Source: Planomicrobium sp. Y74 (GTDB taxonomy: Bacteria; Bacillota; Bacilli; Bacillales_A; Planococcaceae). Taken from it: a DNA stretch of 64,000 bases. The stretch covers positions 62,001-126,000 of the forward strand of contig NZ_RCWH01000007.1 in assembly GCF_003668635.1 (NCBI RefSeq), in the 5' to 3' direction. The first letter of the stretch is position 1. Each line of letters opens with the position of its first letter. The translations under genes were made by a program, and so were the position numbers. Shown in pieces: positions 17,824 through 27,369 of this stretch. The notes beneath the pieces were generated by a model. That model did not search any database, was not told the DNA's origin, and saw nothing but the letters and a program-made list of their open reading frames with translations.

Positions 17824-19110
17824 TTATTCCTGTCCAATCGGCAGAGGCTCCGGCACAAATTTTGTCAACAGCATATCTTCACCGGCCTTAGTGGTTATCT
17901 GCAAAATATTATAGACATTTTCAATCGTTTCATAAAGTTCAGCTGTCGAATTCGCGACGATATTGAAGCGCCCGAACATTTGCGTATAGGAACCCGTGAC
18001 GATGACTTCATCGCCCTGGTCCACATTGATGACGCAGGAAATCACTTCCGGCAACGCTTTGACTTCTTCGAGTCCGCGGATTTCACCGATGATGCCGCCT
18101 TTTAAAAGAATCGGCAGATTGCAGGACGGCAAAGGCATGTGGCCGTTGTCATATTCCCGCAAATCATATTTATCAATCGGGTTGCTGACAGCAAAATCAA
18201 GCATCATTTCGAGGATGTTGATGTCCGTCTGCTTTTCGATGATGTGGTAATGCTGCTCCCCGCTGAGGCGGAAGCCCATTTCATAAATATAGAAATTGTC
18301 GTCTTCATAAAGCGACTGAATGAAAACCGTGCCGTTTTCAATACCGATGCCATTGATCATGTCTCGGATTCTCCAATCCAGCGTTTCGATGAATGTATCC
18401 TGGTGCTTTGAAGGAAACACCATAGCCGTCGGCAGTGGCGGATGCTCTTTGGAATGTTTATAGACGTATCGGTCGCACACCGCCGTCAGGACGATATTGC
18501 TGTTTTGTATCGTATAGAACATTTGGACGCCGTAAGAATTATCGATGAAGCGTTCGGCTATCGCTTTTTTCGATTTTGAAAAATCCATCGCTTTGGCAAA
18601 ACCCTCTTTAACTTCCTCAGTATCATAGCAAACGGTTATGCCTTTGCTGGCATAACTGTCAACCGGCTTGATGATGACTGGAAATTCCCACGTCGCAACA
18701 GCTGTTTCTTCGAGTTCACCTGCCAGTTCTTTTTCTTCAATGACAGGGACGTCAAAGCGCCGGCAGATTTCCTTGAATTTATCTTTGTTCGACGTTATGC
18801 CCAACTGCTCTTCAGTCGCATAGAATGGCAAGTCCATTTTTTTGCACAGTGCAACGGCATTCCATGTATTTATATCTTCAAAGGCTGTGAATACACCGTC
18901 CACTTTTTCTTGTTGGACAATCTTCGCCAAGCCTTCAATATCGGCAGTGCTCGTGTTGAAAGATTTGTCGGCATAGCTTTTAGCCGGTGAACCGATGACA
19001 TTATCGACCACGATCGTCGACATCCCCATCCGTTTTGCGGTTTCCACCACATTAATCATATGCTTTGTTCCACCGAGTACAAGAATCTTCTTCTGGTCAA
19101 CCTTCTCCAT
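17824..19110 (-). CDS. ATP-grasp ligase of unknown substrate
   Basis: A 428-residue ATP-grasp protein of the carbamoyl-phosphate-synthase/biotin-carboxylase-like group. The N-terminal Rossmann-like part starts KKILVLGGTKHMINVVETAKRMG. The central ATP-grasp part has SNKDKFKEICRRFDVPVIEE near residue 107, WEFPVIIKPVDSYASKGI (ATP-binding lysine) near residue 145 and FYIYEMGFRLSGEQHYHIIE (metal and substrate site). A C-terminal domain follows. Such enzymes join a carboxylate to an amine. The envelope-gene surroundings suggest a cell-surface or amino-acid ligase, but the substrate cannot be read. AAGGAGG precedes the ATG; it is a single-gene unit. Confidence 0.8.
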   Translation of the reverse strand: MEKVDQKKILVLGGTKHMINVVETAKRMGMSTIVVDNVIGSPAKSYADKSFNTSTADIEGLAKIVQQEKVDGVFTAFEDINTWNAVALCKKMDLPFYATEEQLGITSNKDKFKEICRRFDVPVIEEKELAGELEETAVATWEFPVIIKPVDSYASKGITVCYDTEEVKEGFAKAMDFSKSKKAIAERFIDNSYGVQMFYTIQNSNIVLTAVCDRYVYKHSKEHPPLPTAMVFPSKHQDTFIETLDWRIRDMINGIGIENGTVFIQSLYEDDNFYIYEMGFRLSGEQHYHIIEKQTDINILEMMLDFAVSNPIDKYDLREYDNGHMPLPSCNLPILLKGGIIGEIRGLEEVKALPEVISCVINVDQGDEVIVTGSYTQMFGRFNIVANSTAELYETIENVYNILQITTKAGEDMLLTKFVPEPLPIGQE

Positions 19111-19503
19111 TTCCCAGACCTCCTTGATTTCACGTACCTACTTTCAATTAAACCCTCCATAATCCCTTTAAATTTCCATAAATGAGTAATATAGTCCTGA
19201 AAAGAAAAGGGATGAAAAGAAAAAATCCATGGCTCCACATCTTAATAACTATTAAATTAACAAGTAACTCAGGAATTGTCAACAAAATTTCTGAATTTTA
19301 CGATTTTTTATGAAAATTTACAGAAGGAACCGAAAAAAACCGGCTTCTCAGGAGAGAGGAGCTGGTTCCTTTGAACGGTTATTGGCTAAGATTGAAGAGG
19401 CGCGCTAGCGGCGGCTTTTACAATAGGGAGAAAAAACCCCGGTATCCGGAAGATATCAGGGGTTTCTAATGCGCTTGGCGAATTTTCCATTTAGTCATTG
19501 GAA
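19111..19503. other. Intergenic region with two hairpins
   Basis: No gene is seen. An inverted repeat AAGGAACC/GGTTCCTT (19324-19371) with further inner pairing lies 60 nt before the LtaS-like gene's terminator (19431-19465). Its role is unclear. The right part is AT-rich upstream sequence of the ATP-grasp gene. Confidence 0.4.
19431..19465 (-). terminator. Intrinsic terminator of the LtaS-like gene
   Basis: The arms AAACCCC/GGGGTTT with partial inner pairing are followed on the minus strand by TTTTTT, 38 nt after the stop codon. Confidence 0.75.
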
Positions 19504-21615
19504 CTATTCCTGCAGCATTGTCGATATATTGAATGATTCGGTTTGGCTGAGCATCGCACCGCGGGAATTGAGAACTGCGAATTGAACGTCTGCTCCTGCA
19601 CTGATGCGATCCTGGCTGACAGAAAAAGCAGCCACTCCAGGTTCCGCTTTTCGCCAGGCTATTTCTTCGACTTCTTCACCATCAACAAGTAATTTAGCAT
19701 ACTTTGGAGCACCTTCAACGAAGATTTCATAAAGAGTGCCTTTTTCTGTTACACGCTGGACGGTCATTTCAGGGTAAAGTCCGAGATGATAATCGGAAGT
19801 AGGTGAAAATTCCATATTGGGCAACAAGTCGGCGGAATAGCGCTCACCGTGGAGCCAGTCATATTGGATGACTTCCAAGTCTTCCATTTCCTTTGAATTA
19901 TCGCCCATCTGCGATTTCCACTGCGCATAAGGAATGACCGCTTCATCCTTTTCACGCATGCGATCCAGAATGGCAGTAAACGTATTCCCTTCTACTCCCG
20001 CCATTTCCATGGTGATTGGACCAAATTGATTCGGCGAAATATCGAGTTCCAGAGCTTCATTGCCCTCCGACTGCCAGACGAAATAAGGAACTTTGTGCGT
20101 GGTGACATAATCATCATAATTATTCAGCATATCATCCACAATACCTGCACCGTTAGCACCGTATAACTCATTGCCGTTCGGGAAAGCAGGATAATGATCG
20201 CCGAAGAAAACGACAATCGAAGGTTCATCTCGCTGTTCCAGATTTTCGATGAGCCGGCCGAGCTCTTCGTCGATATTATTCGCTACATCGGTGTAATAAT
20301 TTAGATACGGCTGTGTTTCAGGTGGCAAGGCGCCTTCTTTCACGAATTCCGATTCTCCTTTTTCCAAATAAGGCATATGCCCTTCGGCTGCGACCGCATG
20401 GATAAAATCAGGACCTTTAGTATAATCGATAGTTTCAAGCACGGAATTAGTGATGTGCTTGTCTTCCGGGAATGATTGGGAGGAATTGTTTGGACGGTCA
20501 AGATCCATGAAATCACCGGAAATGAATTGATCGAATCCCAGCTGTTTGTAAACCGTCTCCCGCTGATAGAACCAGCCGAAATAAGTATGAATTGCGGTGG
20601 TTTCATAACCCGCAGCCCGGAATGTATAAGCAGCAGATGGCAAAGGTTTTTTGACAAACAACTGGTATGGCACAAAATCTGCACGCATGAATTGCATGCT
20701 GAAACCTGTCAAAGCCTCAAATTCGACGTTGGCTGTACCACCGCCAAACTCGGGAGAATACATGTAACCGTGCAAAGATTCATTAAAATATTTTCTGAAA
20801 TTCGGAATCGGATCCTGTTTGAAATGCTCTTCACCGAAGAAATAAGGATCAACGAATGATTCACTCATGAGGAAAATGACATTTGGCTTTTCCCCGTCAT
20901 TATCAGCCGGAGCCGGCTCATATTCCGCCCCGATTGTATTCAGAATCTCGACAGAGTAATTCTCCAGCGGTTCAACTTCCGCTTCCTTAGCAAGCAAGAC
21001 AAAATTGCCAAGAACACCATTTTGCATAAGGGCAACTTCAAGCTTCCACCAGGAAGTCTGGAAATTGGCCTCCTGCATTGGAGAAAAAGGTTTATCTGTC
21101 CATAAAGCGAAAAGGAAAAATGCAGATAAACAAAAAACAGCTATTTTTAAAAACCAATTCTCTTTTAGCTGCGGATTTGCCAGGAAAATTACCGCGAGCA
21201 CCGACAGCAATCCAATCCCTGCAAGCACTAATAAAAATATATTGAAATCAACCGGCAATTCGAAGCCGCCGAGTTCATCCAGCAAATAAAAATCTCCAAG
21301 CGCAACCGGTGAACTGCGGAGTTCCATTTTAATTTTGTTTGCGAATGCGAAAATCAGCAGCAAAGTACTGAGAATAACACCTGACAGCATATACCATCGA
21401 CGCGGCAGAATATAGAAAATATTGAACAGTGCCAGAACAAGTAATACGTTAACGTAAACGCGCTTATCAAAATCGGTGTACCATTGACCGATCGGCAACG
21501 TCAGCACTTGCCGGACAATCAATTCAATTCCAATCAGCGTCAGAATCGGTAAAACCACCATAAAAAGCAATATCAAAATTCTAGTAATTTTTTTATTAAA
21601 TTTAGGTATTTTCAT
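19504..21615 (-). CDS. LTA synthase (LtaS)-like sulfatase-fold membrane enzyme
   Basis: A 703-residue protein with five N-terminal membrane helices (to about residue 180) and a large extracellular sulfatase-type domain. NVIFLMSESFVDPYFF (metal ligand Glu), GGGTANVEFEALTGF (candidate catalytic Thr), AIHTYFGWFYQRETVYKQLGFD and VVFFGDHYPAF (metal-binding Asp-His) follow the LtaS/YfnI/YqgS plan. These enzymes move glycerol phosphate from phosphatidylglycerol onto lipoteichoic acid or a primer. It is longer than typical LtaS (about 640), with an extra C-terminal beta-rich domain of about 100 residues. The ATG at 21615 (MKIPKFNKK) is preferred, although its ribosome site is weak. Confidence 0.85.
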   Translation of the reverse strand: MKIPKFNKKITRILILLFMVVLPILTLIGIELIVRQVLTLPIGQWYTDFDKRVYVNVLLVLALFNIFYILPRRWYMLSGVILSTLLLIFAFANKIKMELRSSPVALGDFYLLDELGGFELPVDFNIFLLVLAGIGLLSVLAVIFLANPQLKENWFLKIAVFCLSAFFLFALWTDKPFSPMQEANFQTSWWKLEVALMQNGVLGNFVLLAKEAEVEPLENYSVEILNTIGAEYEPAPADNDGEKPNVIFLMSESFVDPYFFGEEHFKQDPIPNFRKYFNESLHGYMYSPEFGGGTANVEFEALTGFSMQFMRADFVPYQLFVKKPLPSAAYTFRAAGYETTAIHTYFGWFYQRETVYKQLGFDQFISGDFMDLDRPNNSSQSFPEDKHITNSVLETIDYTKGPDFIHAVAAEGHMPYLEKGESEFVKEGALPPETQPYLNYYTDVANNIDEELGRLIENLEQRDEPSIVVFFGDHYPAFPNGNELYGANGAGIVDDMLNNYDDYVTTHKVPYFVWQSEGNEALELDISPNQFGPITMEMAGVEGNTFTAILDRMREKDEAVIPYAQWKSQMGDNSKEMEDLEVIQYDWLHGERYSADLLPNMEFSPTSDYHLGLYPEMTVQRVTEKGTLYEIFVEGAPKYAKLLVDGEEVEEIAWRKAEPGVAAFSVSQDRISAGADVQFAVLNSRGAMLSQTESFNISTMLQE

Positions 21616-21875
21616 AGTAAATATACACTCTTTTCTCCATAGTAATTGCAGAATATCTATTAAAAATAGCAAATCAGCTTCCTGCTATTATATCATAGAA
21701 AGTAGATTGCTGGTCCGAGACAGCCAAGTTGACGACAGCAAACCACCCAATTTAAATCGAACATTCTATGAACTTTCTGAAAATCAAACGCCTTGGACAG
21801 TTCCGTGATTCCACTTTTTATATGCGCAAGCATCCGACTGAACTTCGCCCGATATTTTCTATGGTTTCCAAACAG

Positions 21876-21913
21876 AAAAAGCGGCTTCCGCCAGTTGAGG
21901 TGGATGCCGCTTT
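21876..21913 (-). terminator. Intrinsic terminator of the SLH-carboxypeptidase gene
   Basis: The arms AAAGCGGC/GCCGCTTT, with inner CCGCC/GGTGG pairing, are followed on the minus strand by TTTTTC. It lies 26 nt after the stop codon. Confidence 0.85.
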
Positions 21914-21938
21914 ACAATGGCAACTTTTAAATCATCGC

Positions 21939-23174
21939 TTACTTTCCTCTTACGTTCAGGTACTCTTCCAGCGTCTTGCCGCTTGCTTTAATCTTTGAAG
22001 CTTCGCCGGAACCCACGTAACGGAAATGCCATGGTTCAAACATATAGCCGGTTATGCTTTCCTTGCCTTTGGGATAGCGCAGGATGAAACCGTAATTATG
22101 CGCGTTTGCTGCCAGCCATTTGCCTTCTACCGTATCGGCGAACGAAGATTCCAGCCAGTGGTTCTGGTTCATTCCGCCGAAATCGAACGCCAAACCTGTC
22201 TGGTGTTCGCTGTGACCAGGACGTGCACTGTAACGGTCGGCCGCTGCCTGGCCGTCACGCTTCACATAGTTATTGTAAAGCGTCGATTGATAGGAATAGG
22301 AACGGTAGGAGCTGATGACGCTTAAATAGACGCCATTTGATTTTGCCGCTGAGACCATTGCATTGACACCTTGCTGTGCGACTGGAATGATTCCAGGATT
22401 ATAGGTTGATGGCAATGCGTAGACTTTATTGACAACCAGAATGCCATCAATATACTTCCCTGGTGTATTCGTCGACGGCGCCGGATACTTCGTTGGCGGA
22501 ATCACCACAGGCCCTGCCTGGAATTTCGCCGGGTTCAATAAACGCGCCATGAATGCAGCGAAGTGCTGGCGTTCGAGGTTGCTTTCAGGTTTGAAATAAC
22601 CGCCCGGGTAACCGACCGTCACTTTGGCAGTGGCCAATCGGCTGATATATGCGTTTGCCCAATGGCCCATGTTGACGTCGACAAACTCGACTTTATTGTT
22701 GGCATCGAGCGCATAAGCCTCAGTCAGGATCTTCGCCATTTCGGCACGCGTCAGCTTGCCTTTCGGATCAAAAATTTTTTTGTCATCTCTAGTCTTTTTA
22801 CCATCAATAAAACCGATTTCCACAGCTTTTGCCACTTCAGCAAAGCCTTCCGTCTCCGAGTTCATATCTGTAAATCCAGGATTTGCGGCTTCCAGATTTT
22901 CAATTCCCATTTCCCGTAAAATCATCCGAACCGCATCTAACCGTGTGATACTGGCTGTCGGCCGGAACGTGCCGTCCGGATATCCGCGAATGATTTCAAA
23001 ACCGGTCAGATAATCGATCTCCGCCTTGAAATCCTTTACATCTGGAAAAGTGACAGCGGCTTCTGCCTTATTGGAAGTGAGTCCTGACTTGTCGATATGC
23101 GGCATAAACGGAGCCAGCAGGGCTACGACAGTTATGGACAATGCAGCTTTTCTGAAAATCTTCTGCTTTTTCAT
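21939..23174 (-). CDS. SLH-anchored D-alanyl-D-alanine carboxypeptidase (VanY/M15B)
   Basis: A 411-residue secreted enzyme. A signal peptide (MKKQKIFRKAALSITVVAL..) is followed by three S-layer homology repeats, about residues 40-90, 100-155 and 165-215. These carry GYPDGTFRP, ITRLDAVRMI, LTRAEMAKIL and GYPGGYFKPESNLERQHFAAFMAR. The C-terminal VanY peptidase domain has SSYRSYSYQSTLYNNYV, GHSEHQTGLAFDF (zinc-binding His and Asp) and MFEPWHFRYVG (Glu and zinc His). It trims the terminal D-Ala of wall peptides and is held by the SLH domains on the wall polymer. The ATG at 23174 follows ACGAGGAG; the longer frame to 23246 has no signal or ribosome site. Confidence 0.93.
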   Translation of the reverse strand: MKKQKIFRKAALSITVVALLAPFMPHIDKSGLTSNKAEAAVTFPDVKDFKAEIDYLTGFEIIRGYPDGTFRPTASITRLDAVRMILREMGIENLEAANPGFTDMNSETEGFAEVAKAVEIGFIDGKKTRDDKKIFDPKGKLTRAEMAKILTEAYALDANNKVEFVDVNMGHWANAYISRLATAKVTVGYPGGYFKPESNLERQHFAAFMARLLNPAKFQAGPVVIPPTKYPAPSTNTPGKYIDGILVVNKVYALPSTYNPGIIPVAQQGVNAMVSAAKSNGVYLSVISSYRSYSYQSTLYNNYVKRDGQAAADRYSARPGHSEHQTGLAFDFGGMNQNHWLESSFADTVEGKWLAANAHNYGFILRYPKGKESITGYMFEPWHFRYVGSGEASKIKASGKTLEEYLNVRGK

Positions 23175-23369
23175 GGAAATATTCTCCTCGTTTCGGTTCT
23201 CTCGTAACACCTTTAAGTGAATTATAAAGCAGCTGCCCAATAACATCCATATTTTTCAAAATATTTATCGTAAAATGTTCTGAATTCTTAAGAGAGCCTG
23301 CCCGCCGTATAATTTCCGGTGAAACCTTCTTCCATTTCGTCCGTATTACTATGCAAGAGGTGATGGATC

Positions 23370-25034
23370 ATGACAGGCAAAAAGATATTCCCATTTCTGC
23401 TGGCGTTCGTTTTGGTGCTGCTGATTCCAACGCAAGCACTTGCTGTCGACTTTGAAATTACGGAAGTCCAGATCGATGCGCAGTTGAATGAGAACGGCAC
23501 GGTTGATGTTACGGAAAATTTCACTTATCAGTTTGAAGATGATTTTGAAGGCATCACGCGCGGATTGATTGAAAAGACAGGAACCGCCATCGAAAATTTC
23601 TCAGCCACTGAAAATGACAATCCGTTGAAAGTCGAGATGGATGACGGCGTCTACAAGATTTACCGGACTGGTGAGGACGATGAGACCATCCAGGTCGAAT
23701 TGACTTACCAAATTGTCGGTGCCGTGGAGAAATACGAGGATGGCACCCAGTTCTATTGGTCGTTCGTTGATGAAGGCAATGAAAGCGAATATGGTGACAT
23801 GACGGTCTCGGTCATTCCGCCTGCCGAGTCCAGCAATACTGAAGCGCTTGGCTACGACGAAGCTTACGAGTCAGAAATGATTACAAATGAAGGCGCGGCA
23901 ATCTTTGAATTGGGCTATGTTCCTGACGGGGAAAACGTCACCGTCCGCGCAATTTTCGAACCGGAACTTTTCCCTGCGTTAACGGCGCAGGACGGAACGA
24001 TCCGTGATGACTTGGCGTCAGACCGCGAACAGCTGGAAAACGAAGCGGCGATTTTCGCACTGAACCAGCAAACCGCCAAAAACATTGGGGTTCCCGCCAT
24101 TGTAATAGCCGGCGCATTGTTGCTCACCGGGATTTTATTGGCATGGCTGCGTGCCGCTCAACGGAAACGGGAAATCAATAATTACCCGTATGAATTTTTC
24201 GTACCGAAAGAATCGATGAGCATTCCCGCGCTGCTTTATTTCACTAATTCCATCTACCTGTCGCCAAACACCATTTCGGCGGCAATCATGGAGCTGATGC
24301 GAAAAGGGAATGTCCGGCAGGTGTCGGAGGACCATTTCGAGCTGCTCAGCAGGAAGACCTCTCATGCGCATGAAGAAACATTGATCGGTTTGCTGTTCGA
24401 CCAGATCGGTGACGGCCGCGAGTTCACTCTCGAACAAGTCGAGGAATATACGAAGAATGAGGACAACCACGCTGATTATAACGAAGCGATTGATAAATGG
24501 AATAAAGAAATCAGTGCCGAAGTGAAAGCAAAGGATTTTCACGAGAAGCATCCGGTGCTGCGCTGGACAGCCGGCGTCATGAGTGCACTGTTTATCGGGC
24601 TCGCCATCTATACGGGCATCTACGAAATCTTCCCGTGGATGGCAGCGTCCATCGTGCTGGCGATGCTGGCGTTCGGCTTTGCAATCGGCTATTCACCAAT
24701 TACGTTCGAAGGACATGAAGTGCGGCGCAATTGGAGAAAATTAAAAACGGCAATGGAAGAATTGCCTGCCGAACAATGGAACCGTTTGACGAAAGATGAA
24801 AAGCAGCGGGCTTATGCCTACCTGCTCGGCAGCGACCAGAAAACGGCTGAACGAAAAGCGGCTGTCTTCACTTCTGCCGAATCGCAGATGGACGGTTCGA
24901 GCTTTGTCATGAATCCGGTCTTCATGACGGCCATCTTCGTTTCCGCAGGCACTACCACCAGTGCCAGCGCAAGCGGCGGCGTTGCCGGATCCGGAACAGG
25001 AGTCGGCGGCGGTGGCGGATCGGGTGCATTTTAA
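23370..25034 (+). CDS. DUF2207 membrane protein
   Basis: A 554-residue protein with a signal peptide (MTGKKIFPFLLAFVLVLLIP..ALA) and an extracellular N-terminal domain. That domain begins VDFEITEVQIDAQLNENGTVDVTENFTYQF, the hallmark of DUF2207. A membrane helix follows near residue 240, a cytoplasmic stretch, and two helices near residues 395-440. The tail SGTGVGGGGGSGAF is Gly-rich, as is usual in this family. The function is unknown. AGAGGTG precedes the ATG. It is transcribed divergently from the SLH-carboxypeptidase gene. Confidence 0.88.
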   Translation: MTGKKIFPFLLAFVLVLLIPTQALAVDFEITEVQIDAQLNENGTVDVTENFTYQFEDDFEGITRGLIEKTGTAIENFSATENDNPLKVEMDDGVYKIYRTGEDDETIQVELTYQIVGAVEKYEDGTQFYWSFVDEGNESEYGDMTVSVIPPAESSNTEALGYDEAYESEMITNEGAAIFELGYVPDGENVTVRAIFEPELFPALTAQDGTIRDDLASDREQLENEAAIFALNQQTAKNIGVPAIVIAGALLLTGILLAWLRAAQRKREINNYPYEFFVPKESMSIPALLYFTNSIYLSPNTISAAIMELMRKGNVRQVSEDHFELLSRKTSHAHEETLIGLLFDQIGDGREFTLEQVEEYTKNEDNHADYNEAIDKWNKEISAEVKAKDFHEKHPVLRWTAGVMSALFIGLAIYTGIYEIFPWMAASIVLAMLAFGFAIGYSPITFEGHEVRRNWRKLKTAMEELPAEQWNRLTKDEKQRAYAYLLGSDQKTAERKAAVFTSAESQMDGSSFVMNPVFMTAIFVSAGTTTSASASGGVAGSGTGVGGGGGSGAF

Positions 25035-25140
25035 AGTTTGGGATAGAGATATAAGGATAGAAGGAAGGCTCCGCTGAGGCAGGGTCTTTTTTATGAGTAT
25101 GAGTGTGTGAGACTCTCAAAATATTACTAAATTGAACTGT

Positions 25141-25240
25141 CTAATGAGCAGAAAAGTATCGCTGCGCAAATAAAAATCATTCTGCGCAAACAAATCCTGG
25201 TCACCGCAAACAAATTTGATTCTAAGCAAGTAAATTTACC
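25141..25240. repeat. Tandem array 1, five diverged 20-bp units
   Basis: The motifs GCGCAAATAAA, GCGCAAACAAA, CCGCAAACAAA and AAGCAAGTAAA recur at exactly 20-bp steps (25164, 25184, 25204, 25224), with a more degenerate unit before them. The consensus core is C/G-CGCAAACAAAT. Confidence 0.75.
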
Positions 25241-25282
25241 CCACCAGCAGGAAGCGGCCTCTCTCCGGTAATCCCCCAGCAC

Positions 25283-25326
25283 AAAAAACCGATGCCTGCA
25301 GATTCCAATCCGCCGGCACCGGTTTT
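25283..25326 (-). terminator. Intrinsic terminator of the S9 peptidase gene
   Basis: The arms AAAACCGATGCC/GGCACCGGTTTT are followed on the minus strand by TTTTTTG, 20 nt after the stop codon. Confidence 0.8.
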
Positions 25327-25346
25327 CCACCTAATATTTATTCAAT

Positions 25347-27137
25347 TCACCCTTGATGCTTCCCTAAAAACTCCAGCATCCGGCTGTAAACTTCGATTTC
25401 ATTCTCTTTCCGCGAAAAGCCATGCCCCTCGTCTTCCAGCACCAGATATTCCACATCGCGGCCGGCTTCCTGCAGCTTCGCAACAATCTGGTCGGATTCT
25501 TCTTTCACAACACGCGGATCCTTCGCACCCTGTATGACCAGCATCGGCTTGACCATGCCATCGAGATACGTTGTCGGCGTGTCTTTGATGAAGCGCTCCT
25601 TGTCGCGTTCCGGATTGCCGATCCAGCGTTCCATCATCGGCTTCCAATGTTCCGGCACAGAATTATAGAACGTGAACAGGTCGGATACGCCGAAAATGTC
25701 GACTACGGCTTTGAAATATTCCGGATGGCGTCCGTGCAGCAACAGCGCCATATAACCGCCGTAGCTCCCGCCGACCAGGAATAATTTTTCTCGATCGCTG
25801 ATTCCTTCTTCAAACAGCCATTCGATTCCCGCGAGGCAATCGAGGCGCGGCCCTTCGCCCCAGTCCTGCTCGACCAATTTGACGAATGACGCGCCGTAGC
25901 CCGTGCTGCCGCGGAAGTTTGGAGCAAAGATCGAGTAGCCCCGGTTCAGGAAGCATTGGAACATCGACCGGAAAATTTTGCGCTCCGCCGCCTGTGGTCC
26001 GCCGTGCGGCCAGAAAATTGTATGGCCGTTGTCGTTTTCTGGCTTGGCTCTGAACAATAAAGCCTCGATTTCCAAGCCATCAAATGACTTATACGTCACC
26101 ACATCGGGTTCCACCATATCTTCCGATTCGAGGCCGAGCACATTATTCTTCGTCAATTGCGTCCATTCCGTTCCGCCTTCCAAACGGAAAATGTTATGCG
26201 GCACAGTCGCGCTGCGGCCCAATAGATATACGGCACCTGACTTCGTCACCAGCACTTTATCGATGCTGGCCGCGGGCGCTTCCAATTTTACCGGATCCTC
26301 CATTTTCAGATCCGCACGATAAAGGTAGTCGGTTACCCCTTTTTCCGTCGCGATATAAAAAGTCCCGCTTTCCTTATGCCATTTCAAGCTTTCCACGCTT
26401 TCATCCTCGATTGATATCACACGTGAAAACTGTTTCGAATCGATTTCAAACTTAGCCACATAATTGTATTCACTATCGAAATTCGTCACGAAATAAATCG
26501 TGTTATCATCGGTGAAAACCGGATCTGACGCAATGTGCACCTGTGATGCATCCGGCGTCAGGTTATGCGTTTCATCGCCAATTTTTACGAATGACGTTAC
26601 GTAAGTGTTGGCGAACAGACGGGAATAAACAAACGCTTCTTCATTGTCGGATACAGCCGAAAGCTCCGTAACGCCTCCCTCTCCTTCAATCAAAAGCATA
26701 TCGGAACCGTCATCCAGATTTCGGACGCGCGTATTCAGGAATGTAGGATTGCCGTTTGAAGTCATGTAATACAGGCGTTTGCCGTCATCACTCAAGTGAG
26801 AGAAGAAATACTTCTCGCCAGGCTCGCCTGTTATCAGCGGCTGCGGCAGCCCGCCTTCATAAGGCAGCGCATAGATCTGGTGGTTTTCGTCGCCGTCCTT
26901 ATCATAGCCGGCCAGCACATAGCGGTTCTCCGGATCGGTTTTGATGAAGCTCACCGATTCGTCCCGCTGTGCGAATAAATACGGAAACCCTCCCGGCAGA
27001 TCCATTGCCCATAAATTCACATTGCCATTCAGATTCGAACTGAAAATCAGCCCCTGCTCATCACGGCTTACTGTAAAATCGGAAATCGTATATGTACGGA
27101 AAAACTGCTCCACTGTAGGTTTCGGAAAAGTGATCAT
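25347..27137 (-). CDS. S9 family serine peptidase (prolyl oligopeptidase type)
   Basis: A 596-residue cytoplasmic protein with an N-terminal beta-propeller-like part (about residues 15-330) and a C-terminal alpha/beta hydrolase. The triad is visible as Ser458 in GGSYGGY, Asp540 in GAKDPRV and His572 in DEGHGF; the oxyanion-region motif FWPHGGPQAAER also fits. These enzymes cut or trim short peptides (acylaminoacyl or dipeptidyl type); the exact specificity is not readable. AGGAGGCAATAAA precedes the ATG. It is a single gene, divergent from the gene at 27370. Confidence 0.92.
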   Translation of the reverse strand: MITFPKPTVEQFFRTYTISDFTVSRDEQGLIFSSNLNGNVNLWAMDLPGGFPYLFAQRDESVSFIKTDPENRYVLAGYDKDGDENHQIYALPYEGGLPQPLITGEPGEKYFFSHLSDDGKRLYYMTSNGNPTFLNTRVRNLDDGSDMLLIEGEGGVTELSAVSDNEEAFVYSRLFANTYVTSFVKIGDETHNLTPDASQVHIASDPVFTDDNTIYFVTNFDSEYNYVAKFEIDSKQFSRVISIEDESVESLKWHKESGTFYIATEKGVTDYLYRADLKMEDPVKLEAPAASIDKVLVTKSGAVYLLGRSATVPHNIFRLEGGTEWTQLTKNNVLGLESEDMVEPDVVTYKSFDGLEIEALLFRAKPENDNGHTIFWPHGGPQAAERKIFRSMFQCFLNRGYSIFAPNFRGSTGYGASFVKLVEQDWGEGPRLDCLAGIEWLFEEGISDREKLFLVGGSYGGYMALLLHGRHPEYFKAVVDIFGVSDLFTFYNSVPEHWKPMMERWIGNPERDKERFIKDTPTTYLDGMVKPMLVIQGAKDPRVVKEESDQIVAKLQEAGRDVEYLVLEDEGHGFSRKENEIEVYSRMLEFLGKHQG

Positions 27138-27369
27138 TTTATTGCCTCCTGTATTCTTATTAGTTTATTCTGAGATGACTGAATCTTATGTATACCTATT
27201 TATAATACCTTAATTGTCTCCAGGGCGACAGTCACCTCCATTACTTCCACACAATTCTGATAATAGTTGGTGACCTTCACCTTCCTTTTCGTTACAATAG
27301 AAAGTGAACGTGAAACGTGACACCACGAATCTCTTTAAATATGGACCAAACACCCAAGGAGGCTTCCCG

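Larger units (their letters stand above)
25035..25346. other. Intergenic region with tandem array 1
   Basis: No gene is seen between these converging genes. The region contains the 20-bp array (25141-25240) and the S9 peptidase terminator (25283-25326). Confidence 0.6.
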
